From Tachypleus tridentatus (taxonomy: Eukaryota; Arthropoda; Merostomata; Xiphosura; Limulidae), in contig NC_134825.1 in NCBI RefSeq assembly GCF_004210375.1, positions 4,402,001 to 4,466,000 of the forward strand: 64,000 nucleotides of DNA, written 5' to 3'. The stretch's first letter is position 1; every line of letters begins with the position of its first letter. Made by a program: the position numbers and the translations under genes. This document shows, in pieces, positions 57,505-64,000 of the stretch. The notes under the pieces are model-generated. The model made no database searches and was not told where the DNA came from. It was given only the letters and a program-made list of their open reading frames with translations.

Positions 57505-57825
57505 AGCTAGTATATAAATATGATAGTACTGTCTGTTGCATGTCCATGCAACTACTTATCTATGTAAATATGATTGTAATGTCTGTTGTATGTCCATGTA
57601 GCTACTTATCTATATAAATATGATTGTAGTGTCTGTTGTATGTCCATGTAGCTACTTATCTATATAAATATGATTGTAGTGTCTGTTGTATGTCCATGTA
57701 GCTACTTATCTATGTAAATATGATTGTAGTGTCTGTTGTATGTCCATGTAGCTACTTATCTATATAAATATGACTGTAGTGTCTGTTATATGTCCATGTA
57801 GCTACTTATCTATACAAACATAATA
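57505..57825. repeat. Minisatellite, 50 bp unit, ~6.5 copies
   Basis: GCTACTTATCTATATAAATA, TGATTGTAGTGTCTGTTG and TATGTCCATGTA repeat exactly every 50 bp. Confidence 0.95.
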
Positions 57826-57904
57826 ATATGGGCCTAGAAACAAATTTTCAGTTTTGCATTTTGAAAAACGTTTTTTACAATCACTTATGAGGAAATGTTT
57901 TAAT

Positions 57905-58020
57905 ATAAGAAAGCCACATCGGGTTATTTGCGGTGTCAACCGAGAGGAACAAAGCTCTGATTTTAGCATTACAAATCCAAAGACTTACTGCTGTTCTACC
58001 TCGGCGAGGAAGAGCCAATT
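57905..58020 (-). repeat. SINE family 3, full length
   Basis: The + strand shows AAGCCACATCGGGTTATTTG, CGGTGTCAACCGAGAGGAAC, GATTTTAGCATTACAAATCC and CTTACTGCTG. This is the inverse of the family-3 element at 57075-57185. Confidence 0.6.
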
Positions 58021-58309
58021 TTCATGGCCTAAAATAACCTTTCATTAATCATGAGTTTGCATAAGTTCCGTCCAGGGGACGGGTAGTCCACCTGGGAACT
58101 TAATGTTGCTAGTCTTTGCACTGAAATTAAAAAATGAAATGTATGGACAACAAAACTGGAAAATATTTGTTCACTTATTAATTTAGAGTCTCCGTTGATT
58201 AAAGAGGTTTGTTTTATATTAAGAACATTAGGATATAACAGAAGAAAGTTTAATTTAGAAACGATTTAATCTTAATGAATTTATATTGTTGGTTTCACGG
58301 CTCTAGACT

Positions 58310-58440
58310 AGTTTCTCCCCAGTAGCACAGTGGTATGTCTGTGGTTCACACCGCTAGAAACAGGGCTTCAATACCTGTGGTGTGCAAAGCACAAATAGCC
58401 CATTCTGTGCTTGATTCCAAACAAACTCTAGGCTAGATGA
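58310..58440 (+). repeat. SINE family 2, full length
   Basis: CCCCAGTAGCACAGTGGTAT, CCGCTAGAAACAGGGCTTCA, ATACCTGTGGTGTGCAAAGC and ACAAATAGCCCATTCTGTGC with an AAACAAAC tail make a complete plus-strand copy. Confidence 0.75.
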
Positions 58441-59130
58441 TCCCAGACTACGGCTTATTATACAAACACTTACAACACTTATAAGGTTTCACACTCTCCC
58501 TTGCATCCTTTCATTAACATCGTAATGAACAGACCGTAATCTGGATAAATGCATTTTCGATTTTATAACTTCTCCTATTTCGAGAAATTAAGCATGGCGC
58601 GAAACACACTAGTTTTTATATAGGTTTCATTACGGAGCGTGGCGTTTGTCCGAGAGTCTGTTCGTCTGTTTCTCGTTTATGGCGGCTGCTTACTGTGCTG
58701 CGTTTGAAAACTGCGCACACAGGCAAAGCTCAACACTCACTTTTGAAATGACGCGAGAATAGGCACGAGTAACATTGATGCCAAAATTGGATTTCACACA
58801 CAAAATATGACGTAACGGTACGTCATTGTTGATTGGCTCAATAATTACTTTACATGATGGAAGGTGTAAGTGGCTCAGAGCTTTGAGTGAAACACAACAT
58901 TTTTAAAAGTACATGAAGTAGATTAACTTAAAGCTTTTTCCATCACTGAGGACGGCTACTTTTGGTTTACATACATATAATTCAGTGTAACAGTATCTAA
59001 CAACTAATGACATAAGAGTGAAGAAATGTCTTTCCTCTTTCCACTGTGTACAGACCACATCTGAGAAGAGACGTACAGTATAAACTTGATATAATCTCTC
59101 TAGACGAGTACTGTTAGAATATATTGTTAT
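58441..59130. other. No recognised feature
   Basis: This is a slightly GC-richer stretch around 58600-58800 with no gene that I could read. Confidence 0.4.
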
Positions 59131-59335
59131 ACAGGGTGGCCCGTAAGTCCCAACCCATCCATTATTATGTTATATTCAATTACGCATGTATTGTAAATTT
59201 GTTTGTTTTTTCAGAGAAATATGGCCGATGTATGCCCATTTACACTTGAAGACCGTGGGTACATAAGCGCAAGAATAGTGGTGACACCACACAGATACCT
59301 AAGATATATGGATGGGTATGAACACTGTATTTCAA
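59131..59335 (+). mobile_element. Short IS630/mariner-like remnant
   Basis: ACAGGGTGGCCCGTAAGTCC looks like a transposon terminus. ATG 59221 opens a ~39-codon frame (M-A-D-V-C-P-F-T-L-E-D-R-G-Y-I-S) like the N-terminus of some IS630-type transposases. An inverted ATGGATGGG near 59310 echoes CCCATCCAT at 59155, suggesting an internally deleted copy whose far end is near 59335. The family is uncertain. Confidence 0.4.
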
Positions 59336-59684
59336 ACTAGAGGATTTTATGACTACTATATTTGTAAAGGGTATATCCAATTGAAAAGAACGGATATGAT
59401 GTTGAAGGTTTAGATAGCGAATCGTTTTAATTTGATGTGATCGGTAATTATTTTAATGTTTAACCAATAAAATTTATCATTAACAGATTATAAAATAATG
59501 TTCAAACTCCAATAAAAGACATTTTTTAGAAAGTTTCTGATGTCTAAGGAATACATATTTATTATAAATGTATGCAACAACTGTAACAAATCAATGTAAA
59601 ATATATTATTCATCTAAAGGTGGTGTCATTTTGAAGTGAAAACGTTTGGGGCTGTATCAGCAACAGATGGAAAAGTAGAAAGGG
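59336..59684. other. No recognised feature
   Basis: This is AT-rich spacer. Confidence 0.45.
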
Positions 59685-59896
59685 TTTATTTTGAATTTCG
59701 CGTAAAGCTACACAAGGACTATCTGTGCTAGCCGTCCCTAATTTAGCAATGTAAGACTAGAGGGAAGGCAGCTAGTCATCGCCACCCACCGCCAATGGAA
59801 TTTGGCGTCACATTATAACACTCCCACGGCTGAAAAGGCGAGCATGTATGGTGTGACGGGTAGTCGAACGCCTCAACCCACCTGGCCATGCCGGGC
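59685..59896 (-). repeat. SINE family 1 with deletions
   Basis: GAATTTCGCGTAAAGCTACA, CCGTCCCTAATTTAGCAATG, TCGCCACCCACCGCCA, then CACTCCCACGGCTGAAAAGG and CACCTGGCCATGCCGGGCC. The minus-strand copy lacks part of the core and part of the head. Confidence 0.88.
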
Positions 59897-61183
59897 CAAA
59901 AGTAGAAAGCACACTACATATTCAAAATGGGGTTAGTATACGAGTGGTAAAACCCCAATGTTTCATATTCCAATACTACTCTTGTCCTATAACTTGTAGG
60001 CAGAATATAGTTACCCCTGGCGACATAAACCCAGAAATCCGATGCTATGTGTTACCGTCAATTCTTTTCACCCAACCTCCAATATTTGTTTTAGTACTAA
60101 CATGTTAATAACACTTTGTATTGTAAATCTTAGATTTGGTGTTATAAACTATAATCCAACCTCTATAGTTCTGGTACCTCAACTGAATCTATGTAAAATA
60201 AACAACGGAGGTGGAGGAAAGAGTCAATAGGGAAAAGAAAGAAAAAAACATCGTAATAAGTCAAACAGCTAAAGTAAATTACAAGTAAGTAAGTCAAACA
60301 GCTAATGTAAGTAAGTCAAACGGCTGATGTAAGCCTAAACCAATTATTGACACCAGGTAAACCAACCGAGTCAATAATTAAGCTGTTGTTAACACAGTTT
60401 CCTAATCAACGGCTTTCTCTTATAAACTTATTATTGTTCTACGTTTGCTATTAAACTCTACTGTTCTCTTTGGCATTTTTATAACTTATTTGTTTTGTAC
60501 ATCTACATACATTTCAAAATGGTTTCTAATCAGTTTTTACATCTATATATTTAAACAATGGCATTACATGTCACGTTACGTGAACGTGTTTTGGAACGTC
60601 GTGAGTAAATGCGTCATTTAATTCCATTCTTGAAACAGGAAGTCTTACATTACATTACAAGCAGGTATATGGTAATAAAAAGTAAAATATTTATTTCCGA
60701 ATTTTTCATTTTTACCTAAAGTATTATTTCTTACATGTTTCTGTAATTTTCTTTGTCTTTTTTACGTTTGTCTTTATTATTGTTTCTGACACCTACTGCC
60801 AGCTTAAAAACTTGGGCAAAATAAGCCACGCCCAAAGGTCTGATGCAAGACTGTATTACGCATACCTCTTGTTTCCATATTGTTGTATACTATCGCCCTC
60901 TAAAATTATTATTTCAAGTTTGAAATAACTGCATTTAAATTGTAATAAAACAAAGATACCACTAACTTGTAGGCATAGAATAAAAGGTGACAAATGTCAA
61001 ATTAGTAAAATTATACATAATCAGATGATGTTAGATCGTCAATATAGAAGGACGGAAACATACTTGTTAGGAAGTGAAGAAATAGACCACATGCGAAGAT
61101 GACATTATGAAATTATATCGTTGGAGATAATTAACCTTAGCGAAGTTTAATTATATTTTTCTTTATTTCCTTATCTCTTCAGA
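59897..61183. other. No gene recognised; one small 3-copy tandem repeat
   Basis: AAGTCAAACAGCTAA(T/A)GTAA-type units of ~20 bp occur about three times at 60256-60332. The rest is AT-rich and unrecognised. Confidence 0.45.
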
Positions 61184-61465
61184 TAGGCCCGGCATGGCCA
61201 AGCGTGTTAAGGCGTGCGACTCGTAATCTGAGGGTCGCGGGTTCGCATCCCCGTCGTGCCAAACATGCGCGCCCTTTCAGCCGTGTGGAGCGTTATAATA
61301 TGACGAACAATCCCACTATTCGTTGGTAAAAGAGTAGCCCAAAAGTTGGCGGTGGGTGGTGATGACTAGCTGTCTTCCCTTTTGTCTTACACTACTAAAT
61401 TAGGGATGGCTAGCACAGATAGCCCTCGAGTAGCTTTGCGGGAAATTCAAAAACCAAACCAAACC
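61184..61465 (+). repeat. SINE family 1, full length
   Basis: TAGGCCCGGCATGGCCAAGC, CGACTCGTAATCTGAGGG, B box GGGTTCGCATCCCC, GGCGGTGGGTGGTGATGACT and GAGTAGCTTTGCGGGAAATT with an A-rich CCAAACCAAACC tail. It is among the least diverged copies. Confidence 0.93.
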
Positions 61466-62342
61466 AAATTCTTCAGATATTCTCTAACCACAATCATATC
61501 AATAATTATCCAACGTATTTGGTGGTATAACGACGTGTGTCCAAACCCGAATTCATCAAATCAACACATTTTTTACCTCTTATCATAGACTCATTGCCTT
61601 TACAATTACATATCATCCATTCAAAACACACAAAACTCATATTGTTAGACAACTTTCACATCATAACACAGGACAATACCGTCAGTCACGTGCTAACCGC
61701 TGATTTCTTACAAACGAGACAAAGGTTTACTTGTCCAATGTCAACAGCGATTGGGTTATATTGAAAATAGTTAAGTACAACAGCTACAACGGTCGTCTTT
61801 ACACAGAGTATACGTTAAGGGTCTTAAAGCAGTCTGTTCTATAAATAGCCGTTTCAAGTGTAGATGCCGATGTTTATTTGTTACAACTGCAACCACAACT
61901 AAATAGCTGAAAACAACAATATTCCGCTCTCTGAAATAGCACCATAATACTTATGTAGAATTTTGATTAGGCTAAAATAAGCCTGTAGCAGCGAGCACTT
62001 ATAAACACTGCTCTATGGTACTCCCTTTCCAACATCAATAAAAGAACCACGTGAAAAACGATATTTCCAAGTTATGTCGTGCATATTAGTGGTTTTGATA
62101 CTTTTTAAAATAACCATAAGTATTGTTATTTCTTTAAATGTTTTATACGTATTTTTATTGTGTGTTTTATTTAATTTTTTACACTCTAACACTTTTATTT
62201 CCGTAATATTCATGAAGAGTTCATCGATGTTTTTTAAACATTCTTATGATGTTATTACCGTATCGTATAAATCTCGTATTTTTATCTCGCGTTACATTCT
62301 GTCCTCGTGTAAGAACATCGTGCGCAACAATAAACAATAGAG
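61466..62342. other. No recognised feature
   Basis: This is AT-rich sequence. The short frames at 61.5-62.3 kb have no recognisable content. Confidence 0.45.
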
Positions 62343-62578
62343 TTGTTTGTTTCTGAATTTCGCGTAATTTAGCAGTGTAAGATAAGGGGAAAACAGCGAG
62401 TTATCATCACCCACCGCTAACTCTTGGGCTTCTCTTTTACCAACGAATAATAGGATTGACTGTCACAGTATAGCGCTCCCACAGCTGAAAGGGCGAGCAA
62501 GTATAGTGTGACGGAAATTCGAATCCATGATCCTCAGTTTACGAGTCGACACCCTAACCATCTAGTCATGCCAGGGTA
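62343..62578 (-). repeat. SINE family 1, 3' part deleted
   Basis: TTTCTGAATTTCGCG jumps to TAATTTAGCAGTGTAAG, skipping the GCTTTGTG..GGCTAGC segment. It continues CATCACCCACCGCTAACTC, GGGCGAGCAAGTATAG and GTTTACGAGTCGACACCC. Confidence 0.85.
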
Positions 62579-62813
62579 TTTTAATTATGTACTACCAAAC
62601 AAAACTTTTATACATATAATTCAACTTTTTATTATACATCAATATTGCATTCTTTCAGAGTTTTGATAGAACTAATAAAACAATTTTGTGATAAATTCTT
62701 TGTTTACAGAATTTAACGTAAATATCCAAAAAGTCACAAGAGTTCAAACACACCACCATACTGCATACTGATATTCAGTACTGAACCACAACGAGTTTTA
62801 TTTAACTCCTGAG

Positions 62814-63256
62814 CAGGAGCGTAGATCCTGGGGAAGTATATATCCCCTTCATTTTAGGTGAGGGGTATGGTGCATACAATCATCCCCCCCTACAGTTTGG
62901 TCTGTTGAATTGTTTTATTGCATCATAGGCCTACAAATTGTGTTTGTTCTTGTGATTCTCGTGTTCTTACCAATCGAATTACATAATTAGGCCTATATGT
63001 AGGCTTTTTCAGTAGCCGAAACATATCTTTAATATAGGCGTGCTTCTAAGCTTTTCGATCTAAGCGATAGTTCGTCAGTATCAGTCAGTAGGCCTAAGTA
63101 TACATGCAAGTATCGTGACAACGAGATTACTCTGTGACTACATGTTTACAGCTTTCAGGTTCACGTAATCAGAGATAATCAATTTGTAAATTGAACAGTC
63201 CACGTAAGTGGTTGAAAAAATCATCCCCCATTGGGTGTAAAAAATCTACGCCCCTG
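62814..63256. mobile_element. hAT-like MITE (443 bp) with 8 bp target duplication
   Basis: The termini CAGGAGCGTAGAT (left) and ATCTACGCCCCTG (right) are inverted repeats with one mismatch in 13. They are flanked by CTCCTGAG (62806-62813) and CTTCTAAG (63257-63264), which match at 6 of 8 positions. CAG-starting termini with 8 bp duplications are the hAT pattern. The interior has no transposase frame. Inner echoes (ATCATCCCCCC near 62880, ATCATCCCCCA near 63220) lie in the same orientation. Confidence 0.7.
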
Positions 63257-63264
63257 CTTCTAAG

Positions 63265-64000
63265 CCTTAATAAACACCAATGATATTGTACAGGATATAT
63301 AAAATAAAATTAGTTATGCCGAATGACAAAAGGTAAGCTATACATATTCATATTTAAATCTAAAATAAGGCAACAATAATCAACTGGAAAGTTAAACACC
63401 CAGAAGAATCATATAATATTCTAGTATAAAGTTGAATATGCTGCTAAAATGTGAACTGTTTTCAACACTAAACTGCGGCTCAAACATATTTAATCTTAAT
63501 AAATGTTTCGTTCAGTGATAAGAAATAACGATGTGTAGGCCATTCATTGCTATTGTAATTGTTAATGTTATCTAAAGCAAGCTAACGCTAAAAGCATCAC
63601 ACATTTCATCATTAGTACATTTTAGGCTTAAGTTTCATATTTTTATGATATGCCAGGTTGATATTCTATAGACAAGTTATACATAACAAGTAGACATCAA
63701 AATAAAATATTATAAAAGAAATTATTCATAAAAGAAATTTATAAAACTGTAAATAACACGTCGAGAACTTTAAGAAAAAAATATATATTTACAGTAAATG
63801 TAGTTAAACTTGGAGTGACTCCCATTGGCTGCTTTTTACCGCATTTGAAACCACAACATCAAAGTAAAGAATTGGTAAAAATTTTCTGAGGAGTCACAAA
63901 TTTTATGAGCATTTATCATTGTTCGACTTCACCTCATTAAATCAGTACTTAGACACTCTTTAAAATGGCTATACACACAAAAGATCTAATTAAAAAGTAA
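63265..64000. other. No recognised feature
   Basis: This is AT-rich sequence to the window end, with nothing recognised. Confidence 0.45.

Larger units (their letters stand above)
57385..58110 (+). repeat. Unknown dispersed repeat, second copy, expanded
   Basis: It shares ordered motifs with 370-620 (TTTTTACCATTACTT, CCCTGTT, ATGGATCC, TTTCATTAATCAT, TTCCGTCCA). It is longer here because it contains a 50 bp minisatellite and a SINE. Confidence 0.45.

Overview
This is eukaryotic, AT-rich, intron- and repeat-dominated DNA, almost certainly from an arthropod. The best guess is a chelicerate such as a horseshoe crab. That guess rests on my recollection of a ~270 bp tRNA-derived SINE with a long conserved central domain, present here in about 17 copies. 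I could not search for it. No bacterial operon, plasmid, phage or CRISPR locus is visible.

Only one host gene can be read with confidence: a small heat-shock protein (HSP20 / alpha-crystallin family, like arthropod 'lethal(2) essential for life' proteins) on the + strand. Its TATA box and exon 1 lie near 25417-25587, exon 2 is 30193-30576, exon 3 is 39504-39701, and a poly(A) signal is at 40205. The predicted protein is about 194 residues. The two introns (4.6 and 8.9 kb) are filled with minisatellites and SINE fragments. The 3' end of exon 2, splice donor included, is repeated six times in tandem. A possible orphan terminal exon of an unknown gene lies at 20184-20471.

Roughly a third of the window is tandem minisatellite: about 19 arrays with units of 29-86 bp, and up to ~84 copies of a 66 bp unit at 6.4-11.9 kb. 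Several arrays show higher-order duplication, and at least three appear to have grown out of pieces of SINEs. Many units are multiples of 3 bp, so they create long repetitive open frames that are not genes.

The rest is mobile-element debris. It includes a Tc1-like DD34E transposase relic (13.5-14.1 kb), a CR1-like reverse transcriptase scrap (18.4 kb), and a ~6 kb Jockey-like LINE on the minus strand (42.2-48.2 kb) with a minisatellite inside its RNase H domain. A second Tc1-like relic lies at 48.4-49.6 kb. A Tc1-like element with ~325 bp inverted repeats lies at 50261-51754 and has lost the 3' part of its transposase gene. A CR1-like relic with an SGNH-type domain lies at 53.4-54.4 kb, and a 443 bp hAT-like MITE with an 8 bp target duplication at 62814-63256. 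Three tRNA-derived SINE families are scattered throughout.

Layout: 0-6.4 kb SINEs plus a 45 bp array; 6.4-12 kb 66 bp array; 12-15.4 kb Tc1 relic; 15.4-17.3 kb 45 bp array; 18-25 kb LINE scrap, candidate exon and two back-to-back arrays; 25.2-40.3 kb the HSP20 gene; 40.5-54.8 kb transposon graveyard; 54.8-64 kb arrays, SINEs and a MITE in otherwise unrecognised AT-rich sequence.
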